Assembly: GCA_900596015.1 (NCBI GenBank)
Contig: UVIF01000002.1
Location: 248,001-312,000 of the forward strand
Length of the DNA stretch: 64,000 nucleotides
Direction: 5' to 3'
Source of the DNA: Pseudomonas viridiflava
GTDB taxonomy: Bacteria; Pseudomonadota; Gammaproteobacteria; Pseudomonadales; Pseudomonadaceae
Below, one piece after another: positions 27,959 through 36,601 of this stretch. The first letter of the stretch is position 1. Every line of letters begins with the position of its first letter. The notes beneath the pieces are model-generated. The model was not told where the DNA came from, did not search any database, and saw only the letters and a list, made by a program, of their open reading frames with translations. Position numbers and translations under genes: made by a program.

Positions 27959-28828
27959 ATGGATTGGGCTGCGATTTTTTCCCTGCAGATAGTCGGTGCC
28001 ATCGCCACGCTGGTGCTGCTCAGCATCGGCCTGGCGGTGGTGTTCGGCATGATGAAGATCATCAACCTGGCGCACGGCGAGTTCATGATGCTTGGCGGTT
28101 ACGTGGCCGTCCTGGCCACCCACCACTGGCACGTGCCGATCTGGATCTCGATCCTGGTGCTGGCGCCGCTCACCGTGGGCCTGTTCGGCATGCTGGTCGA
28201 GCGCCTGCTGATTCGTCATCTGTACGGCCGCATGATCGACACCATGCTGGCCACCTGGGGCCTGAGCCTGGCGCTGACCGGTACGGCGACCATGCTGTTC
28301 GGCAACACCACGGTGGGCATCAGCTCACCGTTGCCGGGCATTACCCTGGGCGCCTACCAAACCAGTGGCTACGGACTGTTCGTGATTGCCGTGGCCGTGG
28401 CGGTCCTGCTGGGCCTGTGGGCGCTGCTGCGCTTCACCCAGTTTGGCCTGTGCGCGCGGGCGACCATGCAGAACGCCAAAATGGCCGCCGCCCTGGGCGC
28501 CAACCCCGGGCGCATCTACAGCCTCACCTTTGGCCTGGGTGCGGCCTTGGCCGGGCTCGGCGGCGCGGTCCTCGCGCCACTTACCGGGGTGATCCCGACG
28601 CTGGGCGCCAGCTACATCGCCAAGGCCTTCATCACGGTGATCGGCGGCGGCAGCGCGGTCATTACCGGCACGCTGAGTGCGGCCGGCGCGTTCGGTGTCA
28701 TCAGCCAAATGGTGACCTTCTTCAGCACCCCGGTGTTCGGTGAAGTGGCCTTGCTGCTGGCCGCCATCGTGCTGATCCGCGTGTTGCCCCAAGGCATCAC
28801 CGGTCGTTTCTTTCGGAGGGCGTTCTGA
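27959..28828 (+). CDS. branched-chain/amide ABC permease (LivH/UrtB/FmdE type)
   Basis: The 289-residue inner-membrane protein has about eight helices and the LivH-family motif FGMMKIINLAHGEFMMLGGY near the N terminus and GRIYSLTFGLGAALAGLGGA in the middle. It forms the channel with the next gene product. AAGGAGA stands eight bases before the ATG. Its TGA overlaps the following ATG (TGATG at 28826-28830). The short length is that of FmdE-like proteins rather than the longer UrtB with an N-terminal domain. Confidence 0.9.
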   Translation: MDWAAIFSLQIVGAIATLVLLSIGLAVVFGMMKIINLAHGEFMMLGGYVAVLATHHWHVPIWISILVLAPLTVGLFGMLVERLLIRHLYGRMIDTMLATWGLSLALTGTATMLFGNTTVGISSPLPGITLGAYQTSGYGLFVIAVAVAVLLGLWALLRFTQFGLCARATMQNAKMAAALGANPGRIYSLTFGLGAALAGLGGAVLAPLTGVIPTLGASYIAKAFITVIGGGSAVITGTLSAAGAFGVISQMVTFFSTPVFGEVALLLAAIVLIRVLPQGITGRFFRRAF

Positions 28829-29859
28829 TGCCTGTTGCATTTCGTGATCTGCTGCCGGTGCTGGGCTGTGTGCTCGCCGCCGTGCTGGTCGGCGTTCTAC
28901 CGCAGTGGCTGGACCTGTTCACCCTGCTCTCGCTGACCATCTACCTGGTCATGGCCTTGCTGGCGCTGAGCCTGGCATTCATCTGGGGCTTTGGCGGCAT
29001 CCTGTGTTTCGGCCAGGCCGCGTTCTTCGGCCTGGGTGCCTATGCCTATGCCATCGGCGTGCTGAACATCGGCGACAGTACCTGGCCGGTGCTGCTGGCC
29101 ATTGCCGTACCCGCGCTGTTCGCCGCGGCCATGGGCTATTTCATGTTCTACGGCGGCATCAGTGATGTGTACCTGGGTGTGATCACCTTGGCGGTGACGC
29201 TGATTCTGTTCAACGTGATGAACTCCACCTCGGGCAGCGAATACCACATCGGCAGCGCGCTGCTGGGTGGTTTCAATGGCATTCCGGCGATCCCGACGCT
29301 CAACGTACCGTTCGACCCGCAGCGCGTGCTGGAACCTGAAACCCTGTTCCAGGTGATCGGCGGCGCTTTGATTCTGTGCTACCTGGGCCTGCGCGGGCTG
29401 CTCGCCAGCCGCTTCGGCAAGGTGGTCGTGGCCATCCGTGAAAACGAGCAGCGCGCCGGGCTGCTGGGCTACGACACGCGCCTGCACAAGCTGATCGTCT
29501 TCAGCCTAGGCGGCGGCATTGCCGGGCTGGCCGGATGCCTGTTCGCCAACTGGGGGGCGTTCGTCAGCCCGGGCGTGTTTGGCCTGGCACAGTCGGCGCA
29601 GATCATCATCTGGGTCATCGTCGGCGGCCGCGGCACCTTGTTCGGGCCAATCCTGGCCTGCATCGGCCTGCAGGCGTTGATGGCGCGGCTGGGTGAACAG
29701 CAGACGGTGGACAGCGGCCTGGTGCTGGGGGCGATTCTGCTGACTTTCGTCATGCTGCTGCCGCGCGGCTTGCTGCCAAGCCTGAGCTCACTGGCCAAGC
29801 GCGTATTCACGCGCCGCGCTGCTGCCGCCACGGTCGTGTCACAGGAGGGCGGCGTATGA
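28828..29859 (+). CDS. branched-chain/amide ABC permease (LivM/UrtC/FmdF type)
   Basis: The 343-residue membrane protein contains FIWGFGGILCFGQAAFFGLG and VVVAIRENEQRAGLLGYDTR, the latter being the LivM/UrtC cytoplasmic loop that contacts the ATPase. About ten helices are seen. It pairs with the LivH-type permease encoded just before it and overlaps the first ATPase gene by 4 bp, so the complex is translated stoichiometrically. Confidence 0.9.
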   Translation: MPVAFRDLLPVLGCVLAAVLVGVLPQWLDLFTLLSLTIYLVMALLALSLAFIWGFGGILCFGQAAFFGLGAYAYAIGVLNIGDSTWPVLLAIAVPALFAAAMGYFMFYGGISDVYLGVITLAVTLILFNVMNSTSGSEYHIGSALLGGFNGIPAIPTLNVPFDPQRVLEPETLFQVIGGALILCYLGLRGLLASRFGKVVVAIRENEQRAGLLGYDTRLHKLIVFSLGGGIAGLAGCLFANWGAFVSPGVFGLAQSAQIIIWVIVGGRGTLFGPILACIGLQALMARLGEQQTVDSGLVLGAILLTFVMLLPRGLLPSLSSLAKRVFTRRAAAATVVSQEGGV

Positions 29860-30581
29860 ACGTGCTTCTGCAAACCCAAGGCCTGGGCGTCAGTTTCGGC
29901 GGTGTGCATGCCGTCAAGGCGGTGGATTTCACCCTTGAACGCGGTGAGCTGCGCTGCCTCATCGGCCCCAACGGTGCGGGTAAAAGTACCTTCTTCAAAC
30001 TGCTCAGCGGGCAGTTGAAGCCTTCCCACGGCAGCTGTCACTTCCAAGGCCAACGCATCAGCGGCCTGCCGCCGCACCGCATCGCCCGCATGGGCATCGG
30101 CATCAAGACCCAGACGCCCAGCGTGTTCGACGGCCTGGATGTGTTCGAGAACCTGCGGCTGGCCGCCAGCCGCAGGCAGAGTGCCGACCAGGCCCGGCAA
30201 ACCGCCGAACAGACCCTGCAACGCATCGATCTGAGCGAACACCGTCATCGTCTGGTGGGCGACCTTGCCCATGGCCAGCGTCAGTGGGTCGAGCTGGGCA
30301 TGATCCTGGCCTCGCGGCCGACTTTGGTGCTGCTGGACGAGCCGGCCGCCGGCATGACCTATCAGGAAGTGCGCAAGACCGCAGCGCTGATCAAGGAGAT
30401 CAATGCGCACAGCACCGTAGTGGTGGTCGAGCATGACATGGAGTTCATTCGCCTGATCGCCGGCACGGTCACCGTGTTCAACCAGGGGGCAATTCTCGCC
30501 CAGGGCAGCTTTGCCGAGGTGACTCAGGACCCGTTGGTGCGCGAAGCCTATCTGGGCAAACAGGAGATCAAACATGCTTGA
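29856..30581 (+). CDS. ABC transporter ATPase (LivG/UrtD type)
   Basis: The 241-residue ATPase has Walker A IGPNGAGKSTFFK, a diverged signature LAHGQRQWVELGMIL in place of LSGGQ (normal for UrtD-like proteins), Walker B LVLLDEPAAGM and the switch His in VVVEHDMEFI. It energises amide uptake together with the second ATPase. The 3' end overlaps the next gene by 8 bp. Confidence 0.9.
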   Translation: MNVLLQTQGLGVSFGGVHAVKAVDFTLERGELRCLIGPNGAGKSTFFKLLSGQLKPSHGSCHFQGQRISGLPPHRIARMGIGIKTQTPSVFDGLDVFENLRLAASRRQSADQARQTAEQTLQRIDLSEHRHRLVGDLAHGQRQWVELGMILASRPTLVLLDEPAAGMTYQEVRKTAALIKEINAHSTVVVVEHDMEFIRLIAGTVTVFNQGAILAQGSFAEVTQDPLVREAYLGKQEIKHA

Positions 30582-31278
30582 AGTCAACGGATTGTGTTCC
30601 GGCTACGGGCGCGTGCCGGTGTTGCGCGACATCGGTCTGCGCAGCGCCACCGACAGCTGCATCGGCGTGCTCGGCCGCAACGGCATGGGCAAGACTACCC
30701 TGCTGCGCGCGCTGATCGGCGAATTGCCGGCGCTGTCAGGCAGCGTGCGGTTCGCCGGCCAGGACCTGAGCCGCGCCGACGCCAGCCAGCGGGCACGGGC
30801 CGGTATCGGCTACGTGCCCCAGGGCCGGCAGATTTTCCCCTTTCTCACTGTTGGCGAAAACCTGCGCATGGGCTGCGTGAAGAATTTCACCGAGGCCAGC
30901 GCCACCATCGAGCGGATCCTGGCGTATTTTCCGCGTCTGCAACGGCTGCTGGAGCAACCCGGCGGCGCGTTGTCGGGCGGCGAACAACAGCTGCTGGCCC
31001 TGGCTCGCTGCCTGTGCGGCAACCCGAAGCTGATTCTGCTCGATGAACCGACCGAGGGCATCCAGCCCTCCATCTGCGACGAGATCATCGAGACCCTGCA
31101 GCGCCTGCGTCGCGAACAGGGCCTGGGCATCATTCTGGTGGAGCAGGACATCGACTTCCTGACGGCCCTGGCCGATCGCATCCTGATCATCGAGAACGGC
31201 CAACTGGTCGATGAAGTCGACCCTGCCAGCACCACTGCCGAAGCGCTTGCCGAGCGTTTCATGGGCTTTCATTCTTAA
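30574..31278 (+). CDS. ABC transporter ATPase (LivF/UrtE type)
   Basis: The 234-residue ATPase has Walker A LGRNGMGKTTLLRAL (the NGMGKTT form typical of LivF/UrtE), signature GALSGGEQQLLALARCL, Walker B LILLDEPTEGIQPS and LVEQDIDF at the switch position. The last line resembles UrtE-type ATPases, which have Gln instead of His there. It starts inside the preceding ATPase gene and is followed 12 bp later by the amidase, with which it should be co-expressed. Confidence 0.9.
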   Translation: MLEVNGLCSGYGRVPVLRDIGLRSATDSCIGVLGRNGMGKTTLLRALIGELPALSGSVRFAGQDLSRADASQRARAGIGYVPQGRQIFPFLTVGENLRMGCVKNFTEASATIERILAYFPRLQRLLEQPGGALSGGEQQLLALARCLCGNPKLILLDEPTEGIQPSICDEIIETLQRLRREQGLGIILVEQDIDFLTALADRILIIENGQLVDEVDPASTTAEALAERFMGFHS

Positions 31279-31290
31279 GGATTCATCGTC

Positions 31291-32811
31291 ATGTCCATTC
31301 AACGTCCAACCCAGGCCGAGCTTGCCGAAACCGGCAACCAACTGGGCCTGCATCTGCCAGCGCCGTTACTGGCGCAGTACGCCGACATCCTCGAAGCGGT
31401 CTGGCAGGACTATGACCGCCTGGATCAGCTGCAACCTGCCAGCGTGCCGCAGCGGTATCCCAGGAATGCCGGGCAGATTCCCGCCCCGGCGCAAAACCCC
31501 TACAACGCCTGGTACGTGCGCACCGACCTGCACGGCGCTGCCGACGGCAAGCTTGCAGGCAAGCGCATTGCCCTCAAGGACAACATCTGCCTGGCCGGTG
31601 TGCCCATGATGAATGGTTCGTCGACCCTGCAGGGTTACGTGCCTGATGTCGACGCCACCGTGGCCACGCGCGTGCTGGACGCCGGCGGCAGCATTCTGGG
31701 CAAGGCCCATTGCGAGTTTTTCTGCGTATCGGGCAGCAGCCACACCAACGCCACCGGCGCGGTGCACAACCCGCGCAACCCAGGGCATTCCACCGGGGGG
31801 TCGTCGTCGGGGTGCGCCGCGCTGATCGTCGCCGGTGAAGTGGACCTGGCCATCGGCACCGATCAAGGCGGCTCGGTGCGCATTCCAGCGGCCTACTCGG
31901 GCATCTACGGCATGAAGCCGACCCACGGACTGGTGCCCTACACCGGCATCATGCCCATCGAAATGACCCTGGACCACGCTGGCGTCATGAGCGCCACGGT
32001 GACCGACAACGCACTGATGCTCGAAGCACTGGCCGGCGCCGACGGCCTGGATCCGCGCCAGGACCGGCAGATGCCGCTACAGGCCTATACCCAGGCCCTG
32101 GGCGCAGGTGTTGCGGGCCTGCGCATCGGCGTGGTCAGCGAGGGCTTCGGCCATGCCAATTCCGAAGCCGATGTCGACGCCGCCGTGCGCCGCGCCGCCG
32201 GTCTGTTCGCCGAGTGGGGCGCGCTGGTGGACGAGGTTTCCATCCCGCTGCACGCACTGGGCCATGCCATCTGGACACCGATTGCCGTGGAGGGCACCAC
32301 GCAGCTGCTGCGCGGCTACAATTACGGTTCAAACTGGAAGGGCTTGTACGTGGAGAGCCTGATGCGCGCGCAACAAGACTGGCAACAGCAAGCCGACGCC
32401 TTCCCTCACGATCTGAAAACCTGCCTGCTGGCAGGCCACTATGCCCACCAGCGATTCGCCGGCCAGTACTATGCCAAGGCGCAGAACGCCGCGCGCCAGC
32501 TGCGCGCCGCCTACGACGAGCAGTTCGCCCGCTACGATCTGCTGCTGATGCCAACGGTGCCGCTCAAGGCGCCCAAGCTTCCCGCTGCCGATTCCACGCC
32601 CGCAACCTGGGTCACCCGTGCCCTGGAAATGAACGCCAACACCGCCCCGTTCGATGTGACCGGCCACCCGGCCATGTCGATTCCCTGCGGACTGGCCCAG
32701 GGGTTGCCGGTGGGTTTGATGCTCATCGCCCGCGATTACCATGAGGCGACCCTTTACCAAGCTGCGCATCACTTCGAACAGCATATCGATTGGGAAAGCC
32801 TGACCTCATGA
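31291..32811 (+). CDS. amidase, amidase-signature family
   Basis: This 506-residue enzyme hydrolyses a carboxamide to acid and ammonia. The amidase-signature triad is intact: Lys96 (RIALKDNICL), Ser171 in STGGSSSGCAA and nucleophile Ser195 in GTDQGGSVRIPA. These positions coincide with those reported for the Rhodococcus nitrile-pathway amidase (RhAmidase), and the overall length fits that enantioselective amidase group. It is not related to the nitrilase-fold AmiE that normally accompanies AmiC and AmiR. Its gene lies between the amide transporter genes and amiC, so it probably acts on the transported amide. Confidence 0.92.
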   Translation: MSIQRPTQAELAETGNQLGLHLPAPLLAQYADILEAVWQDYDRLDQLQPASVPQRYPRNAGQIPAPAQNPYNAWYVRTDLHGAADGKLAGKRIALKDNICLAGVPMMNGSSTLQGYVPDVDATVATRVLDAGGSILGKAHCEFFCVSGSSHTNATGAVHNPRNPGHSTGGSSSGCAALIVAGEVDLAIGTDQGGSVRIPAAYSGIYGMKPTHGLVPYTGIMPIEMTLDHAGVMSATVTDNALMLEALAGADGLDPRQDRQMPLQAYTQALGAGVAGLRIGVVSEGFGHANSEADVDAAVRRAAGLFAEWGALVDEVSIPLHALGHAIWTPIAVEGTTQLLRGYNYGSNWKGLYVESLMRAQQDWQQQADAFPHDLKTCLLAGHYAHQRFAGQYYAKAQNAARQLRAAYDEQFARYDLLLMPTVPLKAPKLPAADSTPATWVTRALEMNANTAPFDVTGHPAMSIPCGLAQGLPVGLMLIARDYHEATLYQAAHHFEQHIDWESLTS

Positions 32812-33932
32812 GCGGCGAAGACTACAAGGTAGGCCTGCTATTTTCCCGCGCCAGCCTGACGGCGGCGTCGGAAACCGCCCAGGCCAACGCCACGCACCTG
32901 GCCATCGCCGAAATCAATGACAGCGGCGGCCTCGACGGCCGGCGCCTGCAGGCCATCGACGGCGACCCCGGCGCCGATCCGAACGACTACCGCGACAGCG
33001 CACTGCAGCTGTGCGACCAGCATCAGGTGCAGGTGCTGTTCGGCACGCACATGTCGAGCACGCGCAAGGTCGTTCTGCCGGTGGTCGAAAGTCGTCGGCG
33101 CTTGCTGTTCTACCCGACCCTGTACGAAGGTTTCGAATACTCGCCGTACTGCTTCTATACCGGCTCGGCACCCAACCAGAACTCACTGCAGCTGGCCCGC
33201 TACGTGCTGGAAACCCATGGCGGGCGGGTGCTGTTCGTCGGGGGCTCGTATGTCTACCCCTACGAATCGAACCGCATCATGCGCGAGCTGTTCGAACAGG
33301 CCGGCGGCGAGGTCGTCGACGAGATCTACCTGCCCTTCCACGCCACCGCCGAAGATTTCGACCGGGTCATGCAGCGGGTGCGCGAAACCGCTCCCGACGC
33401 CATCTACTCGACCATCGTCGGCAGCGACATTCCGTCGCTGCACCGCGCCTATCGCCAGGCGGGGTTCGATCCTGCGGTCGTGCCCATCGTCAGCCTGGCC
33501 ACCAACGAGGTCGACGTGCAGGCCATGAGCGACGAGGAGGCCGAAGGCCACATCTCCGCCGCGCCGTGGTTCTCGACCTTGCAGACGCCGGCCAGCCAGG
33601 CGTTCGTGGCACGCTACCGTGCGCGCTTCGGCGAACACGCCGCGATGACCTCAGGCGCCGAAGCGGCCTACTTCCAGGTTCACCTGTTCGCGCAAGCCGC
33701 GCGCCGCGCGTCCGACGACTCAGTGCAAGCCCTGCGCGAAGCCCTGGCCGGGGCACGCTTCGAGGCGCCTCAAGGCACCGTGCAGATCGACGCCCAGACC
33801 CAGCACACCTGGCTGTGGCCACGCATCGCCCGGCTCGATCATCAACGGCAATTCCAACTGGTGCTGGAGAGCGCCGAAGCCGTGCAGCCGAGCCCCTATA
33901 TGGTCGACTACCAGATGGACGTGCAGCCATGA
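32808..33932 (+). CDS. amiC: AmiC-like amide sensor, negative regulator of AmiR
   Basis: The 374-residue protein is a cytoplasmic version of the periplasmic binding protein fold without signal peptide (MSGEDYKVGLLFSRASLTAA). AmiC sequesters the antiterminator AmiR until an amide binds. Family features include LFGTHMSSTRKVVLPVVESR and PTLYEGFEYSPYCFYTGSAP, the binding-cleft region. The ATG overlaps the amidase TGA (ATGA), and amiR follows 16 bp later, as in the P. aeruginosa ami operon. It is a paralogue of the exported binding protein at 26710. Confidence 0.88.
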   Translation: MSGEDYKVGLLFSRASLTAASETAQANATHLAIAEINDSGGLDGRRLQAIDGDPGADPNDYRDSALQLCDQHQVQVLFGTHMSSTRKVVLPVVESRRRLLFYPTLYEGFEYSPYCFYTGSAPNQNSLQLARYVLETHGGRVLFVGGSYVYPYESNRIMRELFEQAGGEVVDEIYLPFHATAEDFDRVMQRVRETAPDAIYSTIVGSDIPSLHRAYRQAGFDPAVVPIVSLATNEVDVQAMSDEEAEGHISAAPWFSTLQTPASQAFVARYRARFGEHAAMTSGAEAAYFQVHLFAQAARRASDDSVQALREALAGARFEAPQGTVQIDAQTQHTWLWPRIARLDHQRQFQLVLESAEAVQPSPYMVDYQMDVQP

Positions 33933-33948
33933 CCTGCCGGAGGCCGAG

Positions 33949-34563
33949 ATGACCAACGCGCCGTCCCTGCTGCGCGAACTCAAGGGCCTGCGGGTACTGG
34001 TGATTCACCCACAGGACGGTGAGGCACGCATCGTGCTCGACCAACTGCAGCGCATCGGCTGCATCGTCGAACAACGCTGGCCGGTGCCCACCACGCTGCC
34101 CGAAGCGGTCGACGTGGTGCTGCTGGCCGTGGAACTGAGCCAGCGGTCGAACACGCAAACCCTGGTGGAAAGCCTGAGCGAGCAGGCGCCGCCAATCATC
34201 GCCGTGGTCGGTTACGAGAACCCGTCGATGCTGCAACTGGTGCTGGAGACGCAACCGGCGGCGGTCATCGAGCGGCCCCTGCGGCCCTTCGGTCTGCTGA
34301 CCCAGTTGCTGATGGCGCGGGCCGCCTGGCGGGCGCGCATCGACATGCTCGCCGAGTTGCGCAAGCTGCAAAGCCGGCAACCGGCCGTGTCGAAGATATC
34401 CATGGCCAAGGCACTGTTGATGGCGCGCCATCGCCTGGGCGAAAACGATGCCCATCGGCGCCTGCAACGCGAAGCCATGACCCGCCGCACCAGCATGGAG
34501 GCCATCGCCCAGCAGATCATCGATGCCGATCAACCTGCCGAACCCGAACAGCCGCTGCCCTAG
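33949..34563 (+). CDS. amiR: AmiR-like ANTAR antitermination regulator
   Basis: The 204-residue protein has an N-terminal pseudo-receiver domain (LRVLVIHPQDGEARIVLDQL; not a normal phospho-acceptor pattern), a coiled coil, and a C-terminal ANTAR domain (AKALLMARHRLGENDAHRRL, then MTRRTSMEAIAQQII). ANTAR proteins bind two-hairpin RNA targets and stop premature termination in leader RNA. It should be held inactive by AmiC and released by amide. Its RNA target is expected in the 489-base leader before 26710. Confidence 0.88.
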   Translation: MTNAPSLLRELKGLRVLVIHPQDGEARIVLDQLQRIGCIVEQRWPVPTTLPEAVDVVLLAVELSQRSNTQTLVESLSEQAPPIIAVVGYENPSMLQLVLETQPAAVIERPLRPFGLLTQLLMARAAWRARIDMLAELRKLQSRQPAVSKISMAKALLMARHRLGENDAHRRLQREAMTRRTSMEAIAQQIIDADQPAEPEQPLP

Positions 34564-34611
34564 CCCTGCGCTGAAACAGCGCCCCCAACCACAAGAATAC
34601 GAGGTCACCCC

Positions 34612-35763
34612 ATGCAAGGATTCACCTTCAGCAGCACTGCCCACCTCATCTGCGCCACCGGCAGCGCCGCCGGCCTGGCCGAACAGTGCATCAGCCGCAA
34701 CGCCCGCCGGGTATTGCTGGTCACCGACGCCGGCATCCTCAAGCACGGCCTGCTCGACAGCGTGCTGCCGGGCTTCGCCACTGCGGGCATCGAACTGGCG
34801 GTGTACAGCGACGTGCTCGCCGACCCGGCGGAAGCGTTGGTGCTGGCAGCTACCGAGCAGGCCCGGGGCATGAACGCCGACCTGATCGTCGGCTTCGGCG
34901 GCGGCAGTTCCATGGACACCGCCAAACTGGTCGCCTACCTGGCACACCCTGAGCAACGGCAGAGCCTGAGCGACATCTACGGCGTGAACCAGGCCACCGG
35001 CCCGCGTTTGCCACTGATTCAGGTACCCACCACCGCGGGCACGGGTTCGGAAGTCACGCCCATCTCCATCGTCACCACGACCACCGGCAAGTCCGGCGTA
35101 GTGGCGAACCAACTGCTGCCGGACCTGGCGATTCTCGACGCGCAACTGACCATCGGCCTGCCCGCCCCGGTCACAGCTGCCACCGGCATCGACGCCATGG
35201 TGCATGCCATCGAGGCCTACACCAGCAAGCACCGCAAGAACCCGCTCTCCGACCTGCTGGCACGCGAAGCCTTGCGCCTGTTGGCGGCGAACCTTGAACG
35301 CGCCGTCAATACACCGCAGGACCTGGAAGCCCGCCAGGCCATGCTGCTGGGCGCCTGCCTGGCCGGCCAGGCCTTCGCCAACGCACCTGTTGCCGCCGTG
35401 CACGCCCTGGCCTACCCACTGGGCGTCAGCTTCCACCTGCCCCACGGCCTGTCCAATGCGCTGGTACTGCAGCAAGTGCTGCGCTTCAACCTGCCGGTCG
35501 CCCAGGGCCTGTACGCCGAACTGGCCCCCTTGGTGCTGGGCGAGCGCCTGCAACCAGGCGATGCGGCGCAGCAGTTCATCGACGAACTGCTCAGGCTTCA
35601 TGTGGCCACCGGTTTGCCGCTGCGCCTGGGTGATGCCGGGGTAACCCACGACAGCCTGCCGGAACTGGCTCGCAGCGCAATGCTGCAACAGCGCCTGTTG
35701 GTCAACAACCCGCGCGAAGTCAGCGAGGCCGATGCGCTGGCGATCTATACCGCGGCGTTCTAG
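34612..35763 (+). CDS. iron-containing alcohol dehydrogenase
   Basis: The 383-residue enzyme is a group III Fe-ADH. It has FGGGSSMDTAKLVAYLA (NAD-binding GGGS), PTTAGTGSEVTPISIV, and metal ligands in GIDAMVHAIEAY and in AVHALAYPLGVSFHLPHGLSNA. It lies 48 bp after amiR in the same direction, preceded by GAGG, and is probably the last gene of the amide operon. Its role could be oxidation or reduction of an alcohol or aldehyde derived from the amide side chain; this is inference only. Confidence 0.88.
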   Translation: MQGFTFSSTAHLICATGSAAGLAEQCISRNARRVLLVTDAGILKHGLLDSVLPGFATAGIELAVYSDVLADPAEALVLAATEQARGMNADLIVGFGGGSSMDTAKLVAYLAHPEQRQSLSDIYGVNQATGPRLPLIQVPTTAGTGSEVTPISIVTTTTGKSGVVANQLLPDLAILDAQLTIGLPAPVTAATGIDAMVHAIEAYTSKHRKNPLSDLLAREALRLLAANLERAVNTPQDLEARQAMLLGACLAGQAFANAPVAAVHALAYPLGVSFHLPHGLSNALVLQQVLRFNLPVAQGLYAELAPLVLGERLQPGDAAQQFIDELLRLHVATGLPLRLGDAGVTHDSLPELARSAMLQQRLLVNNPREVSEADALAIYTAAF

Positions 35764-35803
35764 GTCGCGGCCGAGCACAGCGCCTCCTGTGCTGCACGGC
35801 AGC

Positions 35804-35824
35804 CAGCCCCATACCAAGGGGCTG
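35804..35824 (+). terminator. hairpin after the amide operon
   Basis: CAGCCCC (35804-35810) and GGGGCTG (35818-35824) form a 7-bp stem with a 7-nt loop, 41 bases past the dehydrogenase stop. There is no U-tract, so termination would be weak or factor-dependent. Confidence 0.45.
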
Positions 35825-35951
35825 TCTGACTGCGAGCAACCCATCGCATCAACTCCATCAATGTTTACTATCGTGAAAGTCCGCTTTCTTTTCGCGGTGC
35901 CAGACGTTTATATGCGCGACTTACTGCAACTGTCTCGCCTTGGAGCTTCAC

Positions 35952-36587
35952 GTGTACGCCCGCCCTGATTTGAAATACTCGCTGCTGTTCGCTTTGGCCA
36001 AATGTTCGATTGCTGGCTTGTCGTTTGCCATGGTGTGGTTGGACATCGCGGTGTTTCATACCGATATCCTTGAAATATCGTTTACCGAGATCACCCAGGA
36101 GCTCATGCTCGCGCTGTGCGCTTTGTTGTTCTGGAGCGCACCGGGGCCGGCCCGCAAAGGCGGCTTCGAATACCTCGCCGCAGGATTTTTCGCCTGCCTG
36201 CTGACCCGTGAGCTGGACGGCCTGTTCGACCCCATCAGTCACAGCGCCTGGCTGTGGCCTTTTCTGGCTATCGCTGCAGTCGCCATCGGCAGGGCGGCAA
36301 GTGCCAGACACAGACGGCAAACCCTCCAGTCCCTGGGCGCTTTCCTGCGCACGCCAACGTTCGCCGCGCTGGCCACGGGCTTCGCGGTGCTGATCTTTTC
36401 GAGGATTTTCGGCATGGGTGCGTTCTGGCACCAGGTCATGGGTGACGGCTACCAGCGCCTGGCGAAAACCACGGCCGAAGAAGGTGTGGAGCTGCTGGCG
36501 TATGGCATCTGGCTATGCGCCAGCTTCGAGTATTGGGTCAAATGCCGGCTTGGCGAAAGCTGGAGCCCTCAAACCGCAACGTCTTGA
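35952..36587 (+). CDS. conserved inner-membrane protein of unknown function
   Basis: The GTG at 35952 has GGAG six bases upstream and gives 211 residues; a TTG four codons earlier is less likely because it lies inside the Shine-Dalgarno. Five or six hydrophobic segments are visible (LLFALAKCSIAGLSFAMVWL, ELMLALCALLFWSA, WLWPFLAIAAVAIGRAA, FAALATGFAVLIFSRIFGMG). EEGVELLAYGIWLCASFEYW near the C terminus is probably a conserved signature. I do not recognise a characterised family. The dioxygenase gene follows 14 bp later, so the two may be co-transcribed. Confidence 0.75.
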   Translation: MYARPDLKYSLLFALAKCSIAGLSFAMVWLDIAVFHTDILEISFTEITQELMLALCALLFWSAPGPARKGGFEYLAAGFFACLLTRELDGLFDPISHSAWLWPFLAIAAVAIGRAASARHRRQTLQSLGAFLRTPTFAALATGFAVLIFSRIFGMGAFWHQVMGDGYQRLAKTTAEEGVELLAYGIWLCASFEYWVKCRLGESWSPQTATS

Positions 36588-36601
36588 TGTGGAGTCCGCT
36601 G

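Noticed and set aside
31291..32811. GatA subunit of the aminoacyl-tRNA amidotransferase
   Set aside because: Same fold family, but no gatB or gatC nearby, and position in the amide transport operon plus AmiC/AmiR point to a catabolic amidase.
33490..35844. 784-codon open frame opposite amiC, amiR and the Fe-alcohol dehydrogenase
   Set aside because: It spans three well-supported genes on the plus strand and has no motif of its own.
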